A stretch of 64,000 nt of DNA from Nepenthes gracilis (lineage: Eukaryota > Streptophyta > Magnoliopsida > Caryophyllales > Nepenthaceae). Positions 48,325-61,000 of the stretch are shown here, piece after piece; positions within the stretch are counted from its first letter, which is position 1; every line of letters starts with the position of its first letter. Both the position numbers and the translations under genes were made by a program. The notes below the pieces were generated by a model that had not been told where the DNA came from, did not search any database, and saw nothing but the letters and a program-made list of their open reading frames with translations. Location of the stretch: assembly GCA_033239525.1 (NCBI GenBank), contig BSYO01000036.1:2130126-2194125 (forward strand). Direction: 5' to 3'.

Positions 48325-48720
48325 GCAACTTTCGTGCAAACCTTGTCTTACGATTTTGAAAGTACTTTGCTCAAGTGACTGTCGTACGAAAGCATCCGTC
48401 CTGGAGAATAACTACTCGAGCAGCAAACACGCAAACCTTGTTTCGTGACTCTAAAAGGACTTTGTTCAAGCGACCATCGCACAAAAGCATCCATCCCAAT
48501 AAACAACTACTTGCGCATCAAATAGATAAACGTTGTCTCATGATTTTGGAAGCACTTTGGTTGAGTAATCGTCGCACGAGCAACCTTTGTATGAACATCG
48601 CACAAAAACATCCATCCCGAAAGACATGCTCGAGCAATAGACACTTGAACCTTGCTTTACAAAACTATCATTCTGGAAGTGATTTCCTCGGGCCTTTGCT
48701 CAAGCGAACATCGAGTTAAC
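48325..48720. repeat. Imperfect tandem repeat, unit about 95 bases
   Basis: Units begin at about 48337 (CAAACCTTGTCTTACG), 48432 (CAAACCTTGTTTCGTG) and 48527 (TAAACGTTGTCTCATG), with a looser fourth near 48647 (GAACCTTGCTTTACAA). Each contains CTTTG(C/G)T(C/T)(A/G)AG and AAAGCATCC(A/G)TCC-like words. It is GC-richer than its surroundings. The function is unknown. Confidence 0.6.
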
Positions 48721-49510
48721 TACCTGACAATGCTACAAACAAAAGAACAATATGCATATTTCATCTGCATGAGACTCATAAGAAAATGACACATCTCAAC
48801 GATAAGTTATAGACAATCTATGTAAATCAAGTATTCATATTTCATAATTCTATTACAGATTGTGTCTTACTCATGATTCGTCTCCCTTTGTATAATTCAT
48901 TCAATTTCACTGAACTGTGAGTGGAATCTCTTGGCCAAACTGCACCTCCTGCTTTATTGCTTCCCCTTCCCCTGTTTTTGCTCTTGTTGCTCTGTTTATC
49001 ACAACATGGACTGGCTTCATAACCCAATTCCGTCTTTAAAAGACTTTTCCCAGTTTCATTTTTTTATCATCAATTTATGCAACATTTGTCATATTATTTT
49101 AAAATAAGTTTGAAATATCATGACAATAATAATAATAATAATAATGCTTATTTACCTTAATTTTCGTATAATTATAATTTAACTTTACGATAGTAATTGT
49201 AATAATAAGTTTAATACTACCGATCAAATAAACTGTCTAAACCTAACCAACATGCACGCAACCGATTTGGACAGTTTAAACATGAATAGAAGCTTTGAAA
49301 TGGAACATTGAGAACACCTTAGCATTACATATAGAGACTGTTTCTACAACGAAAAAACAAAGCATTATTATACAACAGCCACTCTGCGGCAGCGAGAGCG
49401 GAAGGAAAAGGAAGAAGACATACAATCTCAAAACAACACACCTTAAATCCAGAAAAACATGGAAAATAACATTATTTTTTAAAATAAAAAAATTAATTGA
49501 ACTCGCCCGA
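48721..49510 (-). other. 3' flank of the TSO1-like gene
   Basis: This is the expected 3' UTR and downstream DNA of the minus-strand gene. A 61-codon minus-strand ORF at 48842-49027 (ends KTQSVIEL) has a coding-like composition, but I do not recognise it and found no matching exon. An (ATA)n-type run is at about 49122-49145. Confidence 0.35.
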
Positions 49511-52500
49511 TCAACGTCGAGGGGTGAGGGAAGGAAAAGACGGAATCGATTGCAGTATCAGCTTCCTACTTCGAAGGCCGGGTGATCGGCCGTTGTCCTG
49601 AGGGGGAGACACCCTCTTACTATTTGGAGACACAGTCTTAATGCCACTGCTGGGAGAGCTACTGGCTTGCAAAACTGCAGGCATTTCGATCTCGTCTCCC
49701 AAAACCGTCTGGATTTGTTTCTCGGTCTTTGGTTGAGACCGCAGGAAAGTCGATCTGAGCTGTCCGTTGCTCGGACACGACCCGGAGGAAGAACTGCCAG
49801 CGGAGAAGGAAGATCGTGGTGGTTTCACCTTCGAGGACATAGGAAGCAGGGCAGAGGTCCTGGCACAAACAGTAGAAGTTGATCAATTTCATTGGGATAG
49901 CCAATTTGCAAAATTTAGACTGACATCTGGACAAATGGCATGTGACACGTGTCATATCAGACTTACGTGGCACACATGTGCCGCTTACATGGCAATTGAA
50001 ATTTTTTGGTAATTTAATCAATTATTCTTAAGTGTCTACCACTATTTAACAAATCTAAATATCTAACTTCCAACCACCTTTTTAAATTAATTAGACATAT
50101 ACTTTTTATGTGATATATTTATCTATAAATAGACATGAGCCATTAGATTTAAAAGAAGAATTAAAAGCACAAGAAAAAATATGAAAAATAAAAACTCACA
50201 AAGGCACCGATTTTGTTCAAAAGTTTACTAGAATTAATTCTCACTGATCAGAGTACTACGAGAGTCCTATTTTACTCTCATACTTTCAATAGTGAAGATT
50301 TTATATTGACAATTTAAGTAGTTAGGATTATATAAGATATTAAAAAGTTCTAGGGCCATCTTATATTCATAATCATCCAAGTTAACATGAAGAAATTTCT
50401 TGTTGATAAATTAAATGACTCTAAAATAAAATGATTCTAACAGTTTTCTGTCAATTGGGGTTGCTCAAAGTCCCTTTGACTAGGGACAAGATGGGAAGGA
50501 CGGGAATGAAAATGCGCTCCCACATCTCAAACTCATGCCCCGGCTCAACTTCCCTAGATGAAATAATTGATATCGGTCACAATCATATCTAATGATATGT
50601 ATTAGTATCAAATGTCACAAAAGCAAAAAAAAAAAACTTTTTCTCATGATCGCAATAAAAATAAGTTATATAGTAAAATTAAGTTGTCTAAAATCATCCA
50701 TTTATTTATTTGAAAAACTTTAATCAATTTTATACATTTACAAAACATACAGATTTCAACTTTTTTAAAAAATTTAGGATTTAGATGTGTATAAACGCAT
50801 AGATTTAGGATCCTTAGGAAAAAACAGAGCAAAAAAAAGCCAATGCATATCATTCAATACCGGTGATAAATTGGAATTACTTTCCGATATCAAATATTGA
50901 TTGTTTCATCCATATCCCCAGCATTGTACAGATGATTTTCTGTAAACCAAAAAAGAATAGCTCAAAGCACAAGGCATTCCCCAACCCCAATTCTAGGGAA
51001 AGACAAACGTACACAACTTTAGGTCATGGTGGAACAGTTTCGGCAAGGCTCAACCTCTTTGCAGTAACTGTGTAAATACTAATGACTAATATTTGCTATT
51101 GTCTTGAAATTTATCCCGAATGGCCAGAAAATTTCTAACCTGAAAAGCCGCAAAGGTGTCTTAGGAACCACGAATTCTGAATTTGGCTCTTCACTTTGGA
51201 TCCCGGGTTGATCGAATCCTGTTCCCACTGAAATCTCCTCGCAAGCTCGTGTTTCTTCTTCAATCTCTGCTTCTATCCCCAGCATGGTAGATCCTGGTTT
51301 TACATGATCAAGAAAACATTTCGAATCACTAGTTGAAAAGGCAAAGGAATTTCAGCTTCCTAATGTGTTGGGAAAGAAGGATAATGGCCAGTCAGACAAA
51401 TTAGAGTCTGACAAAGATGATACGTATAAACACACACAATATAGAAGAAAGAGAAAGAATGCATAATTTCTACGTGGAAAACTCTCTTCTAAAATAAGAG
51501 GAAAAAACCACGGGACACTTAGTCCACAAAAAAATTTTCCCATATAAGTATGGTTACAGAAACCCTTTCTGACTATACAAGCCTCTCAAAAAGTTGAGAA
51601 CAAAAATAAGAGTAAAAATACAATAATAAAGAACGACTACTCCTTATTCTCTCTTATGTTTTTCTTTTCTCACTTCTCTACACTTTGTTTGCATGCCCAG
51701 CATGCATATATATACAAATTTGACCTGGCTGTTGCCTACCCAATGGGTAGGTTACTTGTGTGCAAAACTTGCAACCAACTCTTCAACCTGTCACTAACTC
51801 TGCCACCTGCCACAAACTCTGCAACTAACTCTGCTAATCGCCACTCTGTTGGGAGGAGTTAACATGTTCAACTAATCAGCTGTCACCTCTAAAAGTCAAC
51901 TTTCTTTTCTGAAAAATTAATTGTGCAGACGTTGTAGGCAACCAACTTTCCAATTACAGTTCCCAGGCGTTAACCAAGTCTACTCCATACATTCTGAAAA
52001 AGCACGTTTCGGTGCTCACGTGTTTCGACCCCGTTAAATTTATAGCGGAAGCAACAATAAATAATAAATATCAAATACAAGTAAAAGATATTTATACTAG
52101 ATGCATACGAGGCTAACAATCATGCACAATAAAGTAATAAAGAGCAATAATAATAAAGGCGCAGTTTTTGGTGACGAAGTGAAAAACTCGATACACACTC
52201 AGAATGAAAAACACCGGCTTCAACGGCCGGGGAAGAAATGCACTATGAAAATCAACTTACGGCCCGGGTGGTAACGACGCGCTAACCTAGCCGACTTACT
52301 CCCGACACGTGATCCCTACCAAGGAACTCCTTGGATTTGCTCACAGAACGAACCGGACTCCTTCCGGTCTTCACGTCAATCTTCCCTCGAACCACTTGAA
52401 TTTCCAATCACGAACAAGTCTCCTTCTTCACGAACCAAAGTCTTCAACAATGGTAGAAGGCAAACTTTCAATGGTGAAAGAGAGTTGGTGAGAAAACTAG

Positions 52501-54985
52501 TTTGAGCATGTAGAAACAATCCTTTGGTGATTAGTTTTTCAAGATGTGCAAGTATATTGAAGCATGAGAGGGTTTTCTTCTCAAGGAGGCACGCACATCG
52601 ATTTCCGTAAGTCTTGGGGTTCAAAACATAAGTCCCATATTTATATTGGAGCCAAAAATCGCGTCAAAAAACTGCCGTTAGCCGCCGCCGCCGAGCGGGG
52701 CTCGAGCGCGGCGAGCGGCCGTAGGTTTCGTGGGAAACCTGCCCGCGGCGCTCGAGCGGCCATGGGGCGAGCAGCGAGCGGCCGTAGTTCTGGATTATCG
52801 GCTCGAGCGGGTGGAGGGCGAGCATCGAGCGGCCCCCGTTCTGGATTATCGGCTCGAGCGGGATGCGGGCGAGCATCGAGCGGCCACCGTTCTGGATCAT
52901 CGGCTCGAGCGGGCGTCGAGCATCAAGCGAGCGGGCGGTCCTTGACGGTGCTCGAGCGCGTCGAGGGCGGACCAATGAATTTTAATGAATTTTAAACCGA
53001 CAACCCACAACCCACAACCCGACATCAATAAAATAATACATATGGTCACGGAATATGCCAATAAGACAAATGTCTCTAACAATCTCCCCCTTTGGCAATT
53101 CCGTGATAAAACTCAGAAAATAAATAAATACAAGTGAATCACGGGTTCAGACACCACCGAGATAGAACCCGTGTACATGAAAACCTACGCCTAGTTATAC
53201 AAAAGAGATACATAAAAATGAAGTAGCTAAACGAGAGAAGTTGAGGCGATGTGATGAAAACCCGCTGATCGCCCGTGACACTTCAATTTCCCGGTCAAGC
53301 AAGGTTAGTACCAACAACAAAATATAGGCAATAATAGATACATCATGCAAAGACTAAAAAGCAATAGAGAGAGTAGATACGTGCATAGAAAGTCAATAGA
53401 TAGCATCAATAACAAATACATGAATAGCACGTCTACAAAGAACATAAATAGCAAAACTCCCCTAACAAAAAGAACTCCCCTAACAACAAGAGTACATCTC
53501 GCCCAAGCTCCCCTATCAAAGATGCGCCAAAAAAGAAACCACGATAGCATGCGCGAGAAAGAAACCACGATCTCCCTTTTTGTCACGAAGAGCCAAAGAG
53601 AGGGATCACTCTCAATCATAGGGAGGTGGAGTGCCGTAATGTCGCCGCCAGCTGTGAGCACGCAGCTTCCGAGTGTCCAACCGCGCATCCAAACGATCAA
53701 AACGAGCTTGAGACGCAGCCGCCCGAGTGTCCAATCGCGCATCCAAACGATCAAAACTAGCTTGAGACGCGGCCTACTGAGTGTCCAATCGCGCACTCCA
53801 AACGATCAAAACGAGCAAATAGTTGGGATTGCGACGCAAAAATCCGCTCTTGGGAAGAATACAGACGCTCAAAACGGTCGGAAAGACGAGAGATCGACCC
53901 AATGAGCGGCCGAGGAGGAGGTGGAATGCCGATGCGAAGTGGATGGACCGGGAGCCGACGGGTCGGGAAATGATGAAGCGAGAGCGGGAGGGGCCTTCGT
54001 CCTACCGAGGAGGAGGCACGGGAGGGAGAGGCTCATCGAACGGCTCCTCGGTGGTCGATAGCAAAGCGACGGGCATGAGACCGACTCGGGCAAAAGTGGT
54101 GGTGGGTGATGGGGCTTTTGAGCCAGAGGCGAGGATAGTCCGCGAAGGGGTGTCCAAGCCAAAGCAAGGAGTCGCCGAATGAGGCACCCAAAAGGTAGAT
54201 TTGCCTCGCACCGGCCGGAGAAGTTTGCATAATATGAGTAACAAAATGGGAGGGTAAGTCAATAGGTCGACCACTCAAAGAAAGCATATAGGAATAATGC
54301 CTTCCCCTCGGAAAGAGAGGAGAAATGGGAAGCCGGGAACAGGTTCGTGAGTACGATACGGCTCACGACCAGGCGCCGAGGGGAGAGGTAGAAGGTCGGG
54401 AATGCTTTGCCATTCCACTCGAGAGGGGCACCATGAAGGAAGGAGGCAATCTCATTAAACGTAGGCCGGGATTGCGACGAAAAGTAAGGATAGGGGGAAT
54501 TGAGCACCCGAGGGAGATCAAAAACGCAGGCAATGATATCAGCCGTAATATGCAATTGTGCCCCGCGCACGAAAGTAGAAAAGGAACAAGCAGTGATCGC
54601 ATGAATATTAGAATAAAATTCTTGAACAAGGATGAGCGACGGGCAATCAAACTGTGATGACGACCGACGCCCAACCACGATCAATGAAAAGAGACGAAAT
54701 GGAAGGGTCGACAGAGTCAAGACGGACTTCCCGTTCCAGGGAGAGTTGCCGACTAGACATGCGGGTTTGAAAAAGAGACTCTGCCTCGGGACTAATGAAG
54801 CGATCAGGAGCTGAAGACCCACTCGGGCGAGTGCGTTTGCCACTTGACTTACGTGACAAAGATTTGCGAGGAGCCGACATCTGAAAAAAAATTAAACACC
54901 ACAATGTAACGATAAAGTGTGAAAATAATATATATATATATATAAAAATATATATATATATATATAGATATATACAAATAAATAA

Positions 54986-55018
<33 letters not shown>

Positions 55019-58000
55019 AAGATGTATATATATATATTGATATAAGTGGGGAAAGTGACTGCCCGTGACTGCCCGTGACTACCCGTGACTGCCCGTGAAC
55101 AGTAACGGCGTTCAAGATCGACGCCGGCGGGAAGGTGATCGGGCCGACGCCGCACGACGCCGGAACGCACACAGGGGCCACCGAGCACCACCTCTCGGCA
55201 CCCCCCAAAGACCGGCCGATTTGGACAAAGACGGAGGAGCACCCACACGGGGGCTAGGCCGGAGATGAGGGATCAAACAATGATCCGCCATGACGGCGGC
55301 GGCGAGAGCTCACGGAACCACGACGACGCCAAAATCCACGCAAAACCGTGGATTTGAAGGAGGAGGAGGAAAAGCGAGATCCGTGAAGACAATGACCACC
55401 CATAAAGGAGGCAAATTTCGCAGCCCAACACCACTAAGAACGGTGGCGGTCACCAAAAACGAAATCGAGAAGAAGGTGGAGAAAATTACCGTGAGAAACG
55501 CTGAAATCGGTGAAGAAGGAGTGTGGATCTAGCCGATCGGGTGATGAGGGAGAGGTAGAGAAGTGGCCGTCACAAGAGGAAAGGCGGGGGCAACGAATGT
55601 GGAAGAGGGTTTGTGATGTGTGCGTGTCTTTGGCGCCGCCGCTTTCGATGATAAAGGCGGCGAATGGCCGCTCGAGGCAAAAAGCGGCGGCGGAGAAATC
55701 CGTGCCTTTTCCCCTTTTTTTTTTTTTTTTTTTTTTTTTGATTTAATTTTTTTTTTTTTTTGGAACAAGAAATGAGCCATTCAACCGTAATTTATCGTAG
55801 CAAATTTAGCTCACTTTTCTTAACCCAAATGCTTCTCCCGAATTTATTTTTGGTTTAATCTTTGTACTCGTTCATTTAGTTTTTGAATATGATCAAGGAG
55901 TTTATTCACTCTTGGCCATTTTCTTTCGTTGTACAAAGAATTCACGGTGTAGCATCGAGGACGAATGTGGCCAACTTTACCACACGCATGACAGGTAGGT
56001 ACAAACTTAGGAACGGTGGAACGGTCCATAGATCTTTGATTTATGATGATAGAAGATTTGACCGATTCAGATGATTTGTTCATCCCCTTTTATTAGGTAA
56101 ATTTTGCAAATGAGTTGGGACAAATTTAGGAGCCACACGACGAGTAGGTTGCTTAGTGACTTTTGATGTGTTAGCGTGTTGGTGTGGCATTTTCGCGGAG
56201 GGAATAAAGATTGTTTTGGGTTTCACGACATTTGAACATATTTTCATCATATCCCAACCCATGTTTATTTTCTCCACTTTTACCCAACCTAAGCATATGA
56301 TCAAGTTTAGTGACCCATTTAAGAATTGTTTTAAATCTTTTCTTGTGGCTTCCGGTTGATTCTAAGGTCGTGATTTGTTTAGAAGATGAGATTTTCAAAT
56401 TCTCAATTTCTTGGCGTTCAGTATCAACCTTGGATTGTAGAGATATTTTTTCTTTTTCCAAATCAATGATCCGATTATTTAGGGTTCTATTTAATTTCTT
56501 AACTTTCAAACATTCCCTAAATAATTTATCATAAGCCTCTTGAAGGCCGTCAAATTCAGCTTCTGATTCTGCCTCAGAATCATCAGATTGATTACTATTC
56601 TCTACAGAATTGTTACACATTGAGGTCATAAATGCCATGTATTTGACAGGGCCATTTTCAGAACAATTTTCACCCTCTTCTTCTTCGTCATCACTTAAGG
56701 TCACATTAGCTTTAAAGGCTTGACCTTGTTGGCGTTTAAAGTTTGGACATTCAGCCCGATAGTGACCAAAGCCTTTACATTCATGACATTGAACGTCTTG
56801 AGTCGTTTTTTATTTGGAATCCTTAAGTTCACGACGGTTTTTCCTTTCAAATTTAGGTGAACGTTTGTCATCAGATTTGTTCGATGAAGATTTATTTGTC
56901 TTTAAAAACTTTTTAAAATTCTTGACAAATAGGGAAAATTCATCATCACTACACGATTCTACATCGGAATCCCGATTTCGCTCTTCCCTACTTGATTTTA
57001 GAGCAAGTGATTTGTTTTTCCTTGACTGTGGCAAGGTGTGCTCATAAGTTTGTAGGGATCCTACTAGTTCTTCAATCTTCATTTTATCAAGGTCCTTGCT
57101 TTCTTCGATAGCCGTGACCTTAGGTCTAAATAGTTCTGGAAGGGACCTAAGAACTTTTCTAACAATTTTATTCTCAGGAATTCGTTCTCCTAAATTAAAT
57201 GTAGAGTTCACAATATCATTCAATTGAGCATAGAACTCATCAAAGGTCTCATCATCTTTCATTTTTATTTCTTCAAATCTAGTGGTGAGCATTTGCAATT
57301 TTGAATTTTTAACAAGCTTCGTGCCTTCATGAGTAATTTCTAAAATGTCCCACGCATCCTTAGAAGTCTCACACATTGAAATACGTTTAAATTCATCGGG
57401 AGATACTGACCATAAAAATAGCATGTAACCCTTACTATTCCAGTTGCATGCATCAAGTTCCTCTTTAGTCCACAATGTCATGACTTTTGGTTGGTTATCG
57501 ACGGAACTTGTGGGTGGCATCCACCAAATTTGGGTACTAACCCAAACTCGTTCATCTAATGATTTAAGGAAGGCTCTCATCCGGACCTTCCAATAGGCAT
57601 AGTTACTCCCATCAAAGAAGGGAGGAACGGAAAGCGATCCACTAGTATACATCTAGATCGGGGGTCGCGGATCGGGGTGAGTCTTTGATACCAATTGAAA
57701 AAGCACGTTTCGGTGCTCACGTGTTTCGACCCCGTTAAATTTATAGCGGAAGCAACAATAAATAATAAATATCTAATACAAGTAAAAGATATTTATACTA
57801 GATGCATACGAGGCTAACAATCATAAACAATAAAGTAATAAAGAGCAATAATAATAAAGGCGCAGATTTTGGTGACAAAGTGAAAACTCGATACACTGTA
57901 TCGAGAAAAACACTCCAGCTTCAACGGCCGGGGAAGAAATGCACTATGAAAATCAACTTACGGCCGGGTGGTAACGACGCGGCTAACCTAGCCGACTTAC

Positions 58001-61000
58001 TCCCGACACGTGATCCCTACCAAGGAACTTCTTGGATTTGCCTTCAGCAGAACTGAACCGGACTCCTTAGGTCTTCACGTCAATCTTCCCTCGAACCACT
58101 TGAATTTCCAATCACGAACAAGTCTCCTTCTTCACGAACCAAAGTCTTCAACAATGGTAGAAGGCAAACTTTCAATGGTGAAAGAGAGTTGGTGAGAAAA
58201 CTAGTTTGAGCATGTAGAACAATCCCTTGGTGATTAGTTTTCTCAAGATGTGCAAGTATATTGAAGCATGAGAGGGTTTTCTTCTCAAGGAGGCACGCAC
58301 GTGATTTCGGAAGTCTTGGGGTTCAAAACATAAGTCCCATATTTATATTGGAGCCAAAATCGCGTTCAAAAATCTGCCGTTGGCCGCCGCCGAGCGGGGC
58401 TCGGCGCGCGGCGGAGCGGCCGTAGGGTTTCGTGGAAACCTGCGGCGCTCGAGCGGCCATGGGGCGGCGGCTGAGCGCCGTAGTTCGATTATCGGCTCGA
58501 GCGGGTGGAGGGCGAGCATCGAGCGGCCCTGCTTCTCGATTATCGGCTCGGCGGGATGCGGGCGAGCATCGGCGGCCACCGCTCTGGATCATCGGCTCGA
58601 GCGGGCGCCGAGCATCAAGCGAGCGGGCGGTCCTTGACGGTGCTCGAGCGCGTGGAGGGCGGACCAATGAATTTTAATGAATTTTAAACCGACAACCCAC
58701 AACCCGACATCAATAAAATAATACATATGGTCACGGAATATGCCAATAAGACAAATGTCTCTAACACATTCTTTTATTCCGGTCAACTTTCATTCCGAAA
58801 ATTTCACTCCGGTATTCCATACCAGAAATTCCATCAATTCCGAAATTTTCATCCATTCCGGAAATTCCATCCCAGCTAATTTCCATTCCGGCCAATTTTA
58901 ATTCCGGAGATCCATTCCGACCAATTTCAATTCTGGAATTTCATTTCAGAAAAACCATACCGGTCAATCCATACTGGGAAAACTATACCGGCAAAACCAT
59001 ATCGGTCATTCCTACCATTCCATTCTGGCATTTGCCATACCGACATTTTTCATTCCGACATTTTCATTCTAATATTTTTTCATACAGGAGTGATCCCAAC
59101 ATAGTGTTGGATAAGTTCGAGCATCACAAATGCATTAAAAAAAGCACACTCACCATCCTTCCTACCAAACGCATTTTTACACCCCTCGCATCTGCAGCTA
59201 ACAGAGCATCCAACGCCACCCTGCAAAAGAAAAAAGAACAATCTCTCCGTGAAGTAATCTAGATGGGTGGTGCTATAGAGTCAATCTTTTAGCTATCCTT
59301 CACAACCCAGGCAGCCATCTAACCTGAAATTTTATTAGGTATGGTCAAGGTATGTGAACATTATGAACGGCCACGGATAGAAAATTAGGCCCAATAAATT
59401 TTTTAGGCCAAACATGATTATAAGTGAAAATAAATGGTTCGGCCAGCCTTTGATTTTTTTTTACAACACAAAGTTCTAGCATTTTACAAAATACCAAAAC
59501 TTCAAGAATAGTCTCAATAAACCACATTTTTGCATAAATAATAACTTATATATGAAAATTATTCACTTAATTTTTTTGAATGTCATATTTATGAAATAAT
59601 TTTTATTTTTTCATGTAAACATAGAATTTTATAATAAAAGAACTTAAAAATTATAATGTCCATAGGCTGACCGAACTAGCCGGTTTTAACAATGGATGGA
59701 AAAAGTCATGGTTTTTGTCCCAAAAATTGGGCCTAAACCCGGCCCAACTTAGCGGCCATAACTTCTCCGTTAAACCCACTCCTAGGTAGAATCGACCGGG
59801 TTTTGATAAGGTCCGATATCCATACTGCCGGGCCCATAGAAAAATAGATTAGTAGATTGATATTACATCACCCAAGGATATCCAAAGGGTATTTCCAAAC
59901 CATTACTCAAATATAGAATGTTAAAACAAGGCGGATTAGGTGAAGAACAGAGGGAAAAGACCTGATAGCATTCACAATATTTCTTCAAACAACTTGATTT
60001 CTTGCAGTTGCATCCTCGCTTGTGCCGTGCTGAGGCAGGAGTTCGGGTTGATTCATCCTGCAATGAAGAAACCAGGCAATCAACAACAACAATTTGAATC
60101 GGATCACAATCGATAAGGACACAAAAGACAGAAAATCTAGTTTCCATATTCCTACCTCGAGATCGAGCACAGAGTCAGAGCTCCGAATCACTTTAGGAGC
60201 AAATGCGAGAGGGTTTCGAGATTCGATCTGTTTGCGTGTCGTAAGGACGGTATCTTCATGAATAGGCTTGTTGAGGCAATCTTGGCATGAGCATTGCTCC
60301 ACACAATAGACACCCGCAGCAAAGCATTCACAATAGCTGTACCCAGAAGCTAGGTAAGTCACGCTAAGCATGATTTAGCAGTATCTGACCACAAGAACAA
60401 GATACATTGTTCATATTCTACTATAATATCATAATATATTACCATATCGATAATATCTCGCGATATATTGGCTGATATTCACAATATCAGCTAATAAAGC
60501 TCTATTAACTTACGATTCTAAGAATTATTTTTGATACATCTGATACTATAAATATTATATGATATGCCCGATACCAATATGGCCTCAATTGTTATCAATA
60601 TAGATATTTTCATCCATGCATCTAATATATCAGTATTGGACCACACCTCATTACTGCAACAAAGTCATGACATGTCACTGCATACGCTGAATTGGGAGTA
60701 TAATACAAACAGAAAATCAAAATATGAAAGATGATGAACAATGATTCACAATGATTCTTCTCTCCCCCTTTCTACAAGAATATCACCTCTACAGGCCAGA
60801 AAATAGCCGTCCCTACTAATTTCAACATCTCAAATAACAGAATGGAAGGAATTGTTGCAAAATTAATAGATAATGAACTATTTAAGCAAGGATGCATAGA
60901 CAAGACAAATAAGAGATAAGACTAGTGAGGCCAAGAGAAAAAAAAACCTGGGAGCTTCTCTTGAAACAATAAGATGTTAATCTAATTTCGACCAAAGCCA

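Larger units (their letters stand above)
51996..58766 (-). mobile_element. Sirevirus-like Copia element lacking pol, with both LTRs
   Basis: LTRs are 51996-53081 and 57696-58766, both TGAAAAAGCACG...CTCTAACA, with the target duplication CATTC (51991-51995 and 58767-58771). On the minus strand a primer-binding site (TGGTATCAAAGAC, about 57681-57693) follows the 5' LTR, and a purine tract (GCCAAAGGGGGAGAT, 53082-53096) precedes the 3' LTR. Inside are gag (57652-55844) and an envelope-position ORF (54904-53612), but no protease, integrase, reverse transcriptase or RNase H. The LTRs are nearly identical apart from short patches, so insertion was recent. The element would need enzymes from a relative to move. 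Confidence 0.9.
51366..59101. mobile_element. Family L1 solo LTR, split by the nested element
   Basis: The left part is 51366-51995 and the right part 58767-59101, together about 960 bases once the nested element and its target duplication are removed. It starts TGTTGGGA and ends TGATCCCAACA, and is flanked by TAATG (51361-51365) and TAGTG (59102-59106), one mismatch. It shares CTACGTGGAAAACTCTCTTC and the CCACGGGAC box with 3834-4639. It inserted in a short TSO1-like intron, 72 bases from one exon and 52 bases from the other. Confidence 0.82.

Noticed and set aside
48325..48720. A CRISPR-like array
   Set aside because: The units are about 95-base imperfect repeats without spacers, in plant nuclear DNA.
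52564..52995. A 143-codon plus-strand ORF over the LTR array
   Set aside because: It is made of translated 51-base array units, is matched by ORFs in other frames, and lies antisense to the element.
53300..54904. The envelope-position ORF as a sign of an endogenous virus
   Set aside because: The element has the LTR, primer site and gag of a plant Copia retrotransposon. The ORF is frameshifted and its domain is known from plant transposons, with no evidence of an infectious origin.
55041..55780. A captured host cDNA with a poly(A) tail inside the Sirevirus-like element
   Set aside because: The A-run lies upstream of the GC-rich stretch on the minus strand, the wrong side for a retrocopy tail in that orientation, and no host protein was recognised.
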